Positions 35,639 to 44,774 of a stretch of 64,000 nt of DNA are shown in pieces (position 1 is the first letter of the stretch; the number at the start of each line of letters is the position of its first letter). The DNA is taken from contig NZ_JUIW01000009.1 in assembly GCF_004151245.1 (NCBI RefSeq), positions 124,001-188,000 on the forward strand. Reading direction: 5' to 3'. The notes beneath the pieces were generated by a model. It worked only from the letters and a program-made list of their open reading frames with translations. It made no database searches and was not told the origin of the DNA. The translations under genes were made by a program, and so were the position numbers. This DNA is from Flavobacterium beibuense. Its GTDB lineage: Bacteria > Bacteroidota > Bacteroidia > Flavobacteriales > Flavobacteriaceae.

Positions 35639-35944
35639 ATGAAAGATACCTCTGAAAAACAGCAGATAGATAAAGTGCATAAAAGGGTTGAAAGCATTAA
35701 GGGTTTTTACATGCACCTGGCGATATACCTAACAGTAAATATCCTGTTTTTTATATTTTGGTGTGTCGACTCCTGGATGCCAAAAACATTTTGGAAGCCT
35801 TCTTTTTTCATCATGATTGTTATAGCGGGTTCGGCAGTATTAGCCCATGGATTGTTTGTATTTGGAGCAAAATATATTTTGCCAAAAGATTGGGAAGAAA
35901 AGCAAATAAAAAAAATAATGTCTAAAAACAAAAAAGAGTCTTAA
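35639..35944 (+). CDS. 2TM domain protein, copy 3 (divergent)
   Basis: 101 residues. 'VHKRVESIKGFYMHLAIYLTVNILFFIFW' and 'FFIMIVIAGSAVLAHGLFVFGAKYILPKDWEEKQIKKIM'. It keeps the K.V..IKGFY.HL head and the H....FG....W.EK.IK end. It lacks the WGxG turn of copies 1, 2 and 4 (here IAGSAVLAHG), so it is the most diverged. It starts two bases after the stop of copy 2. Confidence 0.85.
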   Translation: MKDTSEKQQIDKVHKRVESIKGFYMHLAIYLTVNILFFIFWCVDSWMPKTFWKPSFFIMIVIAGSAVLAHGLFVFGAKYILPKDWEEKQIKKIMSKNKKES

Positions 35945-35952
35945 ATCTAATT

Positions 35953-36279
35953 ATGGAAAATTCATTTGAAGAAAGAGAAAGGTTAGAGCGTGCCAAAAAG
36001 AAAGTAAAATCTATTAAAGGGTTTTACAGGCACCTTACCGTTTATCTGTTTGTTAATGCATTTATATTGATATCACGTGCAATTGGTATGGAACCGGGTG
36101 AGGATTTTTGGCGATGGGGTACCTTTAGTACTGCCCTTTTTTGGGGTATGGGATTAATGCTTCATGCTGCCAGTGTTTTTGGGACTACTATCTTTTTTGG
36201 TTCAGACTGGGAAGAGCGCAAGCTTAATGAAATATTGGAAAAGAATAAGAAGACTAAAAAAGAAAACCGCTGGGAGTAA
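35953..36279 (+). CDS. 2TM domain protein, copy 4
   Basis: 108 residues. 'AKKKVKSIKGFYRHLTVYLFVNAFILISR' then 'FWRWGTFSTALFWGMGLMLHAASVFGTTIFFGSDWEERKLNEIL', and a basic tail (KNKKTKKENRWE). Head and tail match the other copies. It starts eight bases after copy 3 and is followed after 36 bases by the response regulator. Confidence 0.88.
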   Translation: MENSFEERERLERAKKKVKSIKGFYRHLTVYLFVNAFILISRAIGMEPGEDFWRWGTFSTALFWGMGLMLHAASVFGTTIFFGSDWEERKLNEILEKNKKTKKENRWE

Positions 36280-36315
36280 CAATACAATCTTTTATAACAA
36301 ATTAACCGCCAACCA

Positions 36316-37071
36316 ATGAATGTTTTAATTATAGAAGACGAAAAGCCTGCTGCAAGGCTGTTGCAAAGAAAACTTCAAAAACTTAATCTTGAAGCAGGTA
36401 CCATGCTGCACTCTGTAGAGGAAGCAATAGACTGGTTTCAGAACAACGAACACCCTGACCTGATATTTCTTGATATACAGCTTTCGGACGGACTATCGTT
36501 TGAAATATTTGATGCCGTGCCTATAAGCAGTGCGATAATTTTTACTACCGCTTATGATGAGTATGCTTTAAGGGCCTTTAAGCTTAATAGTATAGATTAT
36601 TTACTAAAGCCAATAGATGAGGAAGACTTAGAAGTAGCTGTAAATAAATATCGCGAAAGGATTCCGGCAAGCCAGGAGTTTTCGTTTGATTTTAACCAGA
36701 TAAAACAGATGCTGGTTAACCCTCTTGAAAAAAACTATAAAAAGCGTTTTACCATAAAAATGGGGCAGCGCCTTAAAATGATCAATATAGACGATGCCGA
36801 ATGTTTTTACAGTGAAAATAAAGGCACGTATATCCATACTAACGACGGGAGGGACTATCTTCTTGACGGTACTCTCGAACAACTGGAAAGCGAACTGGAT
36901 CCTTCAAAATTCTATCGCGTAAGCCGTAAGTTCATAGTTTCGGTAAATGCAATTAAGGATATTGTGATGTATACCAATTCCCGCCTTAAACTGGTCCTGA
37001 ACACCTATAATGAAGATGAGGTAATTGTAAGCCGCGAGCGCGTTAACGATTTTAGGGAATGGTTGGGATAA
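36316..37071 (+). CDS. LytTR response regulator
   Basis: 251 residues. The receiver domain has acidic residues E7-D8-E9, the phosphoacceptor D53 in 'LIFLDIQLSDG', and the conserved Thr/Lys in 'IIFTTAYDEYALRAFKLNSIDYLLKPID'. Its C-terminal half (about 140-251) is a LytTR DNA-binding domain ('RFTIKMGQRLKMINIDDAECFYSENKGTYIHT', 'FYRVSRKFIVSVNAIKDI'). It is the last gene of the operon and the cognate regulator of the 2TM kinase upstream. Targets are unknown. Confidence 0.95.
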   Translation: MNVLIIEDEKPAARLLQRKLQKLNLEAGTMLHSVEEAIDWFQNNEHPDLIFLDIQLSDGLSFEIFDAVPISSAIIFTTAYDEYALRAFKLNSIDYLLKPIDEEDLEVAVNKYRERIPASQEFSFDFNQIKQMLVNPLEKNYKKRFTIKMGQRLKMINIDDAECFYSENKGTYIHTNDGRDYLLDGTLEQLESELDPSKFYRVSRKFIVSVNAIKDIVMYTNSRLKLVLNTYNEDEVIVSRERVNDFREWLG

Positions 37072-37080
37072 CCACATAAA

Positions 37081-37120
37081 AAACTGTTCTGCAAATCATC
37101 TTCTGATTACAGAACAGTTT
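37081..37120. terminator. Hairpin terminator between the LytTR operon and csbD
   Basis: Perfect 11-bp arms AAACTGTTCTG (37081-37091) and CAGAACAGTTT (37110-37120). On the minus strand six T follow, so it fits csbD best; it also lies 10 bases past the LytTR stop. Confidence 0.8.
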
Positions 37121-37152
37121 CAAAATGTGTAGTTTCCTAAAAGGAAATAAGC

Positions 37153-37335
37153 TTACTCAAAAACTGATAAAATCTCCTTTTTGGCTTTACCTAATTTCTT
37201 TTCCAGCTTCCCCCACATTTCATCTTCTTTGCCTTCTTCATACATTAGATCATCGTCTGTAAGTTCGGCATATTTTTGTTTAAGTTTTCCTTTAAACTCA
37301 TTCCAGTTCCCTTTAATTTCTTCTTTGTTAGGCAT
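37153..37335 (-). CDS. CsbD family protein
   Basis: 60 residues. '[52 protein letters not shown]' shows the CsbD layout: I-K-G-N-W...F-K-G-K-.K..Y..LTDDD....G..D...G.L....G. Members are small, highly charged, stress-induced proteins. No cognate regulator is seen nearby, though it faces the LytTR gene across a terminator. Confidence 0.92.
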   Translation of the reverse strand: MPNKEEIKGNWNEFKGKLKQKYAELTDDDLMYEEGKEDEMWGKLEKKLGKAKKEILSVFE

Positions 37336-37446
37336 AGCTTTTTTATTTTAAGTTGTTTTTTATTTAGCATAAAGTTACCAACTTAATATTTTTAATACCA
37401 GAGGTTTAGTACAACTTTAACCCCGCCTTAAAAGTATGTGAAAGCT

Positions 37447-38487
37447 TTAGTATACCTGTTGAGATACAACCTTTTTTCTGGTAGTTTCCAGCCAAAGGTA
37501 ATATTGTATACCAAACAGTATAGATGCTGTTACTAAATGTATAGTTTGAGATCCGAATGGGAAGTCAAGGTAATACATTGCAACACCCGATGCTATTTCA
37601 ACCAACAGCAACAACATAATCCAGTTTATTTTACTGTAGCCAAGATTAAGCTTTTTATTACGAACGTATAGCCATAGGTTAACACCAAAAACAACAAAAG
37701 AGAAAGTCCTGTGAATATAGAATGTTACTTCAGGGCTATTAAGAATCATGTTCATGTTGTCGTAGCCCAAAGACTTTATCTGCTCGTCAACAAACTGGCG
37801 TACCTGTGTACCTAAAACAACCTGAATCATAGTAAGCATAATAGATACTACCAAAAGGGTTTTAAACAGTTTATCCTGCTTAAAGCTGCCCGCATTTTCT
37901 TTAGCCTTGTGCAGTATGTATAAAATAATACCCACAATTACTAAAGCCATAACCATGTGAATGGTAATCTTTATGGGGTTTAGTACTGAATATACCACTG
38001 TAGCCCCTAACCATGCCTGAAAGCCCATTAGGAATACGGTAATCCAAGAAAGAAGTATGATGTTTGTTTTCTGTTTGTTGTAGACAACTAAGGCCATTAT
38101 AGCCATTATAAATACAGCTAATCCTGCCAGGGCTCCCACTAAACGGTTTACATATTCAACCCAGGTATGAAAAGGATTAAACTCAGCATAATCGTGTTTG
38201 GTGTATGCTTCCCAGTTACCTTCGTTATAACTCTCGCCTGTAGTAAACGTTTCTTTTGCAACCCAAAGTTTCTCATCCTTTATAATGACCTGTCCTTTAT
38301 CAAATTCATGGTTAGGACTCCAGGTAAGCTCGGTCACGTCGGTAGGGGGTATGTAATAGCCAAAACATCTTGGCCAGTCGGGACACCCCATACCCGAACC
38401 TGTCATACGTACTAAAGCACCTGCCACAATTACAAGGTAAACCAATACCAGGGCAGTTTTTGCAGTTTTTATAAAGTTTAGTTTCAT
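37447..38487 (-). CDS. ctaA: Heme A synthase, COX15/CtaA family
   Basis: 346 residues, about eight membrane helices. It oxidises heme O to heme A for cytochrome oxidase. The N-terminal loop has the paired cysteines C35 and C41 (GMGCPDWPRCFG) and 'GALVRMTGSGMGCPDWP'. Heme-ligand histidines are visible in 'FHTWVEYVNRLVGAL', 'TIHMVMALVIVG', 'IHRTFSFVVFG' and 'QTIHLVTASILFG'. The inserted segment at about 45-95 ('PPTDVTELTWSPNHEFDKGQVIIKDEKLWVAKETFTTGESY') is common to the Bacteroidota members. It has its own promoter box and a palindrome upstream. Confidence 0.92.
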   Translation of the reverse strand: MKLNFIKTAKTALVLVYLVIVAGALVRMTGSGMGCPDWPRCFGYYIPPTDVTELTWSPNHEFDKGQVIIKDEKLWVAKETFTTGESYNEGNWEAYTKHDYAEFNPFHTWVEYVNRLVGALAGLAVFIMAIMALVVYNKQKTNIILLSWITVFLMGFQAWLGATVVYSVLNPIKITIHMVMALVIVGIILYILHKAKENAGSFKQDKLFKTLLVVSIMLTMIQVVLGTQVRQFVDEQIKSLGYDNMNMILNSPEVTFYIHRTFSFVVFGVNLWLYVRNKKLNLGYSKINWIMLLLLVEIASGVAMYYLDFPFGSQTIHLVTASILFGIQYYLWLETTRKKVVSQQVY

Positions 38488-38525
38488 TTTTCTTTGAGTT
38501 TCAAAATTTCTGATTTACAAAGTCG

Positions 38526-38533
38526 CAAAGTTA
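38526..38533 (-). promoter_or_regulatory. -7 box TAACTTTG of ctaA
   Basis: TAACTTTG on the minus strand matches TAnnTTTG, 39 bases before the ctaA ATG. No TTTG is found at -33. Confidence 0.6.
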
Positions 38534-38555
38534 CTTTTAGTACGGTTTGGCTTAT

Positions 38556-38569
38556 ATGATTTATATCAT
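38556..38569 (-). promoter_or_regulatory. Candidate Crp/Fnr-type palindrome upstream of ctaA
   Basis: ATGAT-TTAT-ATCAT is an inverted repeat with a four-base centre, close to the TTGATnnnnATCAA form of Fnr-type sites. Its centre falls about 40-41 bases before the start predicted from the -7 box, which is where an activator would bind. It is AT-rich and may be chance. Confidence 0.3.
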
Positions 38570-38592
38570 GTACAAGCTACTCTGCTGCTCAG

Positions 38593-40035
38593 TTATTTTT
38601 TTATTAACCCCATCTTTTTAGCCTTTGCCATCATAAAGTCATGTGCCGCCTGATATTCGTTAGGTATTTCACCTTCAAGTATGGCTTCTTTGATAGCTTC
38701 CTTAAGCTGGCCTATCTCACGGGAAGGCTTCAGGTTAAATATTTCCATAATCTCTTCGCCCGATATAGGGGGTTGGAAATTACGTACATGATCTCTTTCT
38801 TCAACCTCTACTATTTTTTGTCGTACTATCTTAAAGTTATTGTGGTACTTTTTAAATTTCTGAGCATTTTTAGTGGTGATGTCTGCTGCACAAAGTGTCA
38901 TCAGATCATCCACGTCTTCACCGGCATCAAAAATCAGCCTGCGTACTGCCGAATCTGTTACAATATCCTGAGCCAGTACAATAGGGCGGGAGCTAAGCAT
39001 AACCATTTTTGCCACATATTTCATTTTGTGGTTTAATGGCATGTGCAGCCTTTCAAACAACCTCTTTACCATTTTCCCTCCAAGGAACTCATGCCCGTGG
39101 AATGTCCATCCGTGTTTTTTGCTGAATTTCTTTGTTGGTGCTTTACCTATATCATGCAGTAATGCTGCCCAACGCAGCCAAACATCGTCTGTATTCGGAG
39201 CAATATTATCTACTACTTCCAGTGTGTGGAAAAAATTGTCTTTATGGGTTTGTCCTTCCACTTCTTCCACACCCTGTAGTGCGGTAAGTTCAGGAAGAAT
39301 AATATGTAATAATCCTGTTTCATGAAGCAGTTTAAAGCCTATAGACGGCACAGGTGTCATCAATATCTTATTAAGCTCGTCTACAATACGCTCTCCTGAT
39401 ATTATTTTAATACGTTCCTTATTCCTGCTTATCGCTTTCAGTGACTCTTCTTCTATCGTAAAGTCAAGCTGTGCGGCAAAGCGTATGGCACGCATCATGC
39501 GCAACGGATCATCCGAATAGGTAATATCGGGGTCTAAAGGTGTGCGTATAATTTTATTTTTAAGGTCTTCAATTCCGTTAAAAGGATCTACAAGCCTACC
39601 GTAGTCATTTTTGTTAAGTGATAATGCCAGTGCATTAATGGTGAAGTCCCTGCGGTTCTGGTCGTCTTCAAGTGTACCGTTTTCAACAACAGGGTTGCGA
39701 CTTTCGCTGCTGTATGATTCCTTACGGGCACCTACGAACTCAATATCTATAAAGTCGCCTTTCTTTTCTTCAAAACGAAGCATGGCTGTACCATAGTTTT
39801 TAAAAACCTGAACTTTAGGAGTGTTAGGCAATAGGGAAGAAACCTCTTTTGCCAGTGTAATACCGCTGCCTACAGCAACGATATCTATATCTTTTTTAAA
39901 GTCCCTTTTTAAAAGAAAATCCCTTACGAACCCGCCTATTACATAACTTTCTAAGTTAAGTTGGGCAGCGGCCTGTGAGGCGATTTCAAATATCCTGTTA
40001 TTTAGAGCTTCTTTGTATGAAGTATTATTTTCCAT
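38593..40035 (-). CDS. CCA tRNA nucleotidyltransferase with HD domain
   Basis: 480 residues. It adds CCA to tRNA 3' ends. '[27 protein letters not shown]' gives the GG...R and DxD of the class II polymerase head, '[12 protein letters not shown]' and '[17 protein letters not shown]' the neck motifs, and '[28 protein letters not shown]' an HD domain. The tRNA genes in this window lack CCA, so such an enzyme is needed. Its ATG overlaps the stop of the tsaC-like gene by one base (TAATG). Confidence 0.93.
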   Translation of the reverse strand: MENNTSYKEALNNRIFEIASQAAAQLNLESYVIGGFVRDFLLKRDFKKDIDIVAVGSGITLAKEVSSLLPNTPKVQVFKNYGTAMLRFEEKKGDFIDIEFVGARKESYSSESRNPVVENGTLEDDQNRRDFTINALALSLNKNDYGRLVDPFNGIEDLKNKIIRTPLDPDITYSDDPLRMMRAIRFAAQLDFTIEEESLKAISRNKERIKIISGERIVDELNKILMTPVPSIGFKLLHETGLLHIILPELTALQGVEEVEGQTHKDNFFHTLEVVDNIAPNTDDVWLRWAALLHDIGKAPTKKFSKKHGWTFHGHEFLGGKMVKRLFERLHMPLNHKMKYVAKMVMLSSRPIVLAQDIVTDSAVRRLIFDAGEDVDDLMTLCAADITTKNAQKFKKYHNNFKIVRQKIVEVEERDHVRNFQPPISGEEIMEIFNLKPSREIGQLKEAIKEAILEGEIPNEYQAAHDFMMAKAKKMGLIKK

Positions 40036-40610
40036 TAAGGTCTTATCACTTTTACCTGTAAATCGTTGCCAAGCTTGATAATTGTAGAGGGCTTTGCGGC
40101 AACTTTATCATGGTGCAAATTTACGATATAGTCTACTCCGTCCAAAATATGATGGTCTATTTCTTTAAAAGAATTAGGGGTTGGCATCCCACTTATATTG
40201 GCAGAAGTGGAAACAAGAGGTTTTTTCATGCGTTCCATAAGCTTGTAGCAAAACGGTTCTTTTACCAGGCGCATACCTAAAGTATTGTCTGATGCTACGA
40301 TATTCTTAGCTACATTTTTCGGGTTGTCCAGTATAAGTGTAGTAGGCTTGTCTGAAAGATCCAGTATTTGCCACGCCACTTCGGGAATTTCATTAAACAC
40401 ATTGTAAAGCATGCGTTCGCCATTCATAAGTACAATCATACTCTTGCTTTCCTCACGTTGCTTTAGGGCATATATCTTCTTTACGGCCTCCTCATTTGTA
40501 GCGTCGCATCCTATTCCCCACACGGTATCGGTAGGATAAAGTATAATGCCTCCGTTTTTAATTATCTCATAGGCATTGTGTACCTCTTCATTTATATTAT
40601 CTGTGCTCAT
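40035..40610 (-). CDS. L-threonylcarbamoyladenylate synthase (Sua5/TsaC family)
   Basis: 191 residues. It makes threonylcarbamoyl-AMP for the t6A37 modification of ANN-decoding tRNAs. '[43 protein letters not shown]' is the YrdC-domain signature, followed by 'PTTLIL', '[31 protein letters not shown]' and 'STIIKL'. Short form without a Sua5 C-terminal domain. It lies between the DegT aminotransferase (two-base gap) and the CCA-adding enzyme (overlap of one base). Confidence 0.95.
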   Translation of the reverse strand: MSTDNINEEVHNAYEIIKNGGIILYPTDTVWGIGCDATNEEAVKKIYALKQREESKSMIVLMNGERMLYNVFNEIPEVAWQILDLSDKPTTLILDNPKNVAKNIVASDNTLGMRLVKEPFCYKLMERMKKPLVSTSANISGMPTPNSFKEIDHHILDGVDYIVNLHHDKVAAKPSTIIKLGNDLQVKVIRP

Positions 40611-40612
40611 GG

Positions 40613-41725
40613 CTAATTTGAATAACTGTTTAAAATGTCAACAATCTTTTTTATTTCTTCATCGGTAAGTACGGGGCTTATTGGTAAGCTCAGTACTTCA
40701 TTATGTATCTGTTCGGTTATCGGGAAAGATAAATCACTGTATTCCATATAAGCTTCTTGTTTATAAGGAGGTATTGGGTAGTGGATAAGTGTCTGCACGC
40801 CATTCTCAGATAAATATTTTTGCAGCTTATCCCTGGTTTCAGTGCGTACAACAAACAAATGCCAAACATGTTCGGGATTTGTTATCACTGAATTGACTTT
40901 TGGCAGGATAATATCCCCGTTGGTAATATTATCAATATAGTATTGTGCTATTTCCCTGCGTTTTTGGTTTTCGGTTTCAAGATAATTAAGCTTTACCGAA
41001 AGCACGGCAGCCTGTATTTCGTCCAGTCTTGAGTTAAGTCCCTTATATCGGTTTACATATTTTTGCTGCGAACCGTAATTAGCCAGTGTGCGTACGGTTT
41101 TTGCCAGTTTATCATCATTAGTGGTAATAGCCCCTGCATCGCCTAATGCACCAAGGTTTTTACCCGGATAAAAACTGAACCCGGCAGCATCTCCCAGATT
41201 TCCTGTTTTTGTACCATTCCAATTAGCGCCGATGGCCTGGGCATTATCCTCTATAATTTTAAGGTTATGTTTTTTTGCTAATTCTGTTAGCACATTGCTA
41301 TATGCCACCTGACCATACAGGTGAACAATCATTATGGCTTTTGTCTTTTCGGTAATTTTTTCTTCAATTAGTGAAAAGTCTATATTGTAAGTATCGATGT
41401 CGGGTTCTGTAAAAACAGGTACAAGCCCGTTATCTGTAATACTCAGTATTGATGCAATGTATGTATTTGCAGGCACTATAACTTCGTCTCCAGGCTGCAT
41501 TATGCCAAGCTCTATATAAGCCTTAAAAATAAGTCGAAGTGCATCCAGCCCGTTAGCGACGCCTATGGCATGGCTACAGCCTATGTAATTACTAAGCTTC
41601 TCTTCAAAAGCCTTGACTTCTTCACCTAATAAATACCACCCGCTTCTAAAGGTTTTAAGCAGGCGTTCCTCTATTTCCTGCTGATGTTGCAGGTTTATTT
41701 TTTGTATGTCGAGGAATTTTATCAT
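40613..41725 (-). CDS. DegT/DnrJ/EryC1/StrS-type sugar aminotransferase
   Basis: 370 residues. PLP-dependent transamination of an NDP-ketosugar for lipopolysaccharide or glycan. '[11 protein letters not shown]', '[13 protein letters not shown]', '[13 protein letters not shown]' with D160, and the PLP lysine K189 in '[18 protein letters not shown]'; '[29 protein letters not shown]' is typical. It resembles the FdtB-type group that makes 3-amino sugars, but the sugar product is not decided here. It forms an operon with two glycosyltransferase-like genes upstream and tsaC/cca downstream. Confidence 0.93.
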   Translation of the reverse strand: MIKFLDIQKINLQHQQEIEERLLKTFRSGWYLLGEEVKAFEEKLSNYIGCSHAIGVANGLDALRLIFKAYIELGIMQPGDEVIVPANTYIASILSITDNGLVPVFTEPDIDTYNIDFSLIEEKITEKTKAIMIVHLYGQVAYSNVLTELAKKHNLKIIEDNAQAIGANWNGTKTGNLGDAAGFSFYPGKNLGALGDAGAITTNDDKLAKTVRTLANYGSQQKYVNRYKGLNSRLDEIQAAVLSVKLNYLETENQKRREIAQYYIDNITNGDIILPKVNSVITNPEHVWHLFVVRTETRDKLQKYLSENGVQTLIHYPIPPYKQEAYMEYSDLSFPITEQIHNEVLSLPISPVLTDEEIKKIVDILNSYSN

Positions 41726-41751
41726 TGATTAAATTTTATATAAAAATACTA

Positions 41752-42699
41752 TTAATCCTTAATATTGAGTAGTGTTTTAACCCAGTTTTCCTGACTGTAC
41801 TTTTTATAGATATGTTCCGGAAGCTCCTCATAAGGCGTGTTTAGAAATTCTGAAGGCAGTGCTTTTGTTTCCGTAGTCCAGATAAAAATATTATTTGGGT
41901 TGTAAAAATCATAATCCTTTACATCAGGATTGGTGGTAATCAGTTTTTTGCCAAGTCCCATGGCTTCATATACCCTAAAGGATAGCCCGCGTTGTATATC
42001 CTTGTGTATATCAAGTATAATACGGGATTTTCTCATGTACTCTTTTGTTTCATTAAAAGAGATGTGTTTGTCGATAAATTCAACCGATTTTGGCGCATCC
42101 GTAATATCGGGTAATGTTTCGGCATACTGCTTTATCACTACTTTTTGGTTTTGGGCTTCCAGTGCAGTAGCTATTTTAGCTATAAGCGGATATCTTGAAT
42201 CGTATGACGCCAGAAAGAAAAGGTCGTAGTCATAATCGGTTATCCTTTCCTCGTGGAAGTAAAAATTAGTGATAAGGTTAATGTTATAATCTTTGGCATC
42301 TTTAGGCTCAAAGGTAAATGCCTCATCAAAATACTGTATGGTATGGGCTGCAGGGATATGGTCAAACGAATCCCAGTAGTAGGCTACACTATGACTGGCT
42401 TTTTGAGTCAGTTTTTTTAAATGCTGAGGTAATACCAGTTCGGCAGAAATCATTACCAGATAATCATAATGAGCTTCCAGTCCGTATAGGTTCTGTTCAC
42501 TGGCCTTAATTTTTTTAAGGTTTTTGTTCAGGAATATTTTGAACAGAAAGTTTTGTACTTTTTCCCATGTATTCCTGTACTTGTAGTTTTTATATAAAAC
42601 AGTGGTTACCTCACACCCCGAATATTTTTTGAATCCCTCTTCAAAAACTTTATAAAGGTCGTAGCGTCCGTTACTTAAAAATAATAGTTTCTTTTCCAT
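41752..42699 (-). CDS. CgeB/RfaS-like glycosyltransferase, paralogue 1
   Basis: 315 residues. The C-terminal half reads 'IILDIHKDIQRGLSFRVYEAMGLGKKLITTNPDVKDYDFYNPNNIFI'. This block, with the 'GLSFRV.EA...KKLITTN...KDYDFYNPNNI' motif, is the nucleotide-sugar binding segment of CgeB/RfaS-like glycosyltransferases. The N-terminal half has no strong motif. The gene follows its paralogue with no bases between stop and start (TAAATG). It is probably involved in lipopolysaccharide or surface polysaccharide assembly. Confidence 0.7.
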   Translation of the reverse strand: MEKKLLFLSNGRYDLYKVFEEGFKKYSGCEVTTVLYKNYKYRNTWEKVQNFLFKIFLNKNLKKIKASEQNLYGLEAHYDYLVMISAELVLPQHLKKLTQKASHSVAYYWDSFDHIPAAHTIQYFDEAFTFEPKDAKDYNINLITNFYFHEERITDYDYDLFFLASYDSRYPLIAKIATALEAQNQKVVIKQYAETLPDITDAPKSVEFIDKHISFNETKEYMRKSRIILDIHKDIQRGLSFRVYEAMGLGKKLITTNPDVKDYDFYNPNNIFIWTTETKALPSEFLNTPYEELPEHIYKKYSQENWVKTLLNIKD

Positions 42700-43668
42700 T
42701 TATATAGTGTCACCTTTTTCAAAAAATACAGTATTAACCCAGTTGTCTATAGTGTATTTATAGTATATGTTTTCGTCTAACGGCTCATAAGGCGTTTCAA
42801 AAAAGGAAGCTTCAATTATAGGATTGTCAGCATCTACAATCAGTATATTATTCGGATTGTAAAAATCATAATCCTTTATGGTTTTGTTAGTCGTTATCAG
42901 TTTCTTTTGGTAGCATAAGGCATCAAATACCCTAAAGCTGAGTCCGGTTTGGTTAACCCTCACAATATCTACAAAAACCTTTGCATCACTCATGTATTCA
43001 TCAAGCCTGTCCAGCTTTATAATATCCCTTTGGTGATTAATATTAATGTTAAGGCCGGCGGGTTTATGTTTACCTACCAGTATAAAGTTATAATTTATGT
43101 TTATGATGTTAAGTCTGTTTGCTATAGCGTTAAGCGTCTGCAGCCTTTCATCTATTGAAAGTATCATAAATGCCCCATAAGTAGCTTCATTAGGCTGCTG
43201 TAACGGTTTTTTGTCCATATAGATATAGTTGCTTATTGGCGAAAAACCGTATTGTGCAACATCATCACTGTCAAAAGATAATATTTTGTCAAAAATATTA
43301 TCAAGCAAATGGTCTATAGGGTAGCGTTTGGAGCTGTCATACAGATAAGCAATATACTCTTTAGTATAGTTCTTTATTTTTTTGTGAATAGCTACAGGTA
43401 TAAGTTCCGGGTTAATAACCAGTATTTTGTCCTGTGTACCTAACTTATTAAGCTCATTTAAAATATATTGGTGCTGTTTTATCTTTTTTATATTCCTCTT
43501 TAAAATAACTTTACTTAAAAAATTAGTAACCTTGTGTAAAGGAGTCGGATATTTATACTTAAACTTACCGGTATTTATATGATGTGCCTCAATATTTTTG
43601 TCTTCAAGTGTTTTAATGATGTGATTGTCATATTCCCAATGGTCAAAGCTTATAAGACATATTTTCAT
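42700..43668 (-). CDS. CgeB/RfaS-like glycosyltransferase, paralogue 2
   Basis: 322 residues. It shares with the next gene 'TGLSFRVFDALCYQKKLITTNKTIKDYDFYNPNNILIVD', the same order of motifs and similar length, so the two are tandem paralogues that have diverged. The 'YEPLDENIYYKYTIDNWVNTVF' ending matches '...YEELPEHIYKKYSQENWVKTLL' of the other. It is the first gene of the leftward five-gene unit and has a TATTTTTG box at 43712. Confidence 0.7.
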   Translation of the reverse strand: MKICLISFDHWEYDNHIIKTLEDKNIEAHHINTGKFKYKYPTPLHKVTNFLSKVILKRNIKKIKQHQYILNELNKLGTQDKILVINPELIPVAIHKKIKNYTKEYIAYLYDSSKRYPIDHLLDNIFDKILSFDSDDVAQYGFSPISNYIYMDKKPLQQPNEATYGAFMILSIDERLQTLNAIANRLNIININYNFILVGKHKPAGLNININHQRDIIKLDRLDEYMSDAKVFVDIVRVNQTGLSFRVFDALCYQKKLITTNKTIKDYDFYNPNNILIVDADNPIIEASFFETPYEPLDENIYYKYTIDNWVNTVFFEKGDTI

Positions 43669-43711
43669 TATTAATAGTGTTTAAAGAGAGGCTTAAATTC
43701 ATAAATTACTG

Positions 43712-43719
43712 CAAAAATA
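43712..43719 (-). promoter_or_regulatory. -7 box TATTTTTG of the leftward glycosyltransferase-tsaC-cca unit
   Basis: TATTTTTG on the minus strand, 44 bases before the first ATG of the unit. Confidence 0.5.
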
Positions 43720-43789
43720 TTGTTTTTAACTGTGTATTTGATTAAAAAATAATAATTTAAAACAAATTATGATTCCATTATTATTTTGG

Positions 43790-43797
43790 TATTTTTG
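43790..43797 (+). promoter_or_regulatory. -7 box TATTTTTG of the gene at 43838
   Basis: TATTTTTG, a TAnnTTTG match, 41 bases before the ATG. Confidence 0.5.
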
Positions 43798-43837
43798 CCC
43801 ACCTTAACATTTGTAGGCAAGTTAAAAATATGTTATT

Positions 43838-44746
43838 ATGAAGAATATTCACGTTGGATTTCTATTGTCATATGATTATGAGAAGCTCAAACTGGCTATT
43901 CCTCCAGTGTATAAGGGAGCCGACAGGATTTTTATTGCGCTCGATGAAAATTTTAATACCTGGTCAGGAAACAAATTTGAGGTAGATCCTTCTTTTTTTA
44001 AATGGATAGAGGAGTTTGATGTTGATAATAAAATTGAGTTTTATAAAGACAACTTTTATATACCTACCCTTAATGCCATACAAAATGATACACGTGAAAG
44101 GCATTTATTGGGACTAAAAATGGGTATAGGCAACTGGCTTATTCAGGTAGATAGCGATGAGTATTTTATAGATTTCGACCGATTTGTAAAAAAACTTAGA
44201 AAGTATGACAGTTATCTGGATAATCCGGAAAAGCACCCTATACAGTTTGCCGGTTTCCATATTAATTTATATAAATATCTCGAAGACGGGCTGCTTTATG
44301 TAAATAAACCTACTAAGTTATTGTTGGCAACTAATTATCCTAATTACAAAAATGCCAAGAACACAAAAGAAAGGATAATATATCACGATACTTTTATTCT
44401 GCACGAAGGGCTTGCCAGAACCGAAGAGGAACTTGAGCTTAAATTAGCTAACTGGGGGCATATGCACGAAATAAATATGACTTTCCTTGATAAATGGAAA
44501 ATGGCTAATAAAGATAATTACCATACAATTAAAGATGTTTTTTATCTTGACCCGGGAATATGGAAAGAGTTAGGCTACTTACCTACTAAGTCGCTTACAG
44601 ATTTAAAAGAATTTGTTGCTAAAGATGAAAATCTGCAATTGTCTAAAACAAAACTGTTCTTTAAAAACTTCGGTCAGTGGTTTAAACATTCCAAAATTAA
44701 AAAGCCAGGCTATAAACCTTATTACGAAAAGTATTTTAATGATTAA
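43838..44746 (+). CDS. Glycosyltransferase family 2-like protein
   Basis: 302 residues. It has the order of a GT-A enzyme: 'HVGFLLSYDYEKLKLAIPPVYKGADRIFIALDE', 'WLIQVDSDEYFIDF' with a DxD-type metal motif (DSDEY), and a helical C-terminus. It lacks the usual DNxSxD start, so the exact family is uncertain. A divergent promoter region separates it from the CgeB-like unit, and a hairpin terminator follows the stop codon. Lipopolysaccharide or surface-glycan role is inferred from neighbours. Confidence 0.65.
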   Translation: MKNIHVGFLLSYDYEKLKLAIPPVYKGADRIFIALDENFNTWSGNKFEVDPSFFKWIEEFDVDNKIEFYKDNFYIPTLNAIQNDTRERHLLGLKMGIGNWLIQVDSDEYFIDFDRFVKKLRKYDSYLDNPEKHPIQFAGFHINLYKYLEDGLLYVNKPTKLLLATNYPNYKNAKNTKERIIYHDTFILHEGLARTEEELELKLANWGHMHEINMTFLDKWKMANKDNYHTIKDVFYLDPGIWKELGYLPTKSLTDLKEFVAKDENLQLSKTKLFFKNFGQWFKHSKIKKPGYKPYYEKYFND

Positions 44747-44770
44747 AACAGGTTACTAACCTGTTTTTTT
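44745..44770 (+). terminator. Terminator after the gene at 43838
   Basis: The stem AACAGGTT-ACT-AACCTGTT is followed by TTTTT. It overlaps the last bases of the stop region. Confidence 0.85.
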
Positions 44771-44774
44771 ATGG

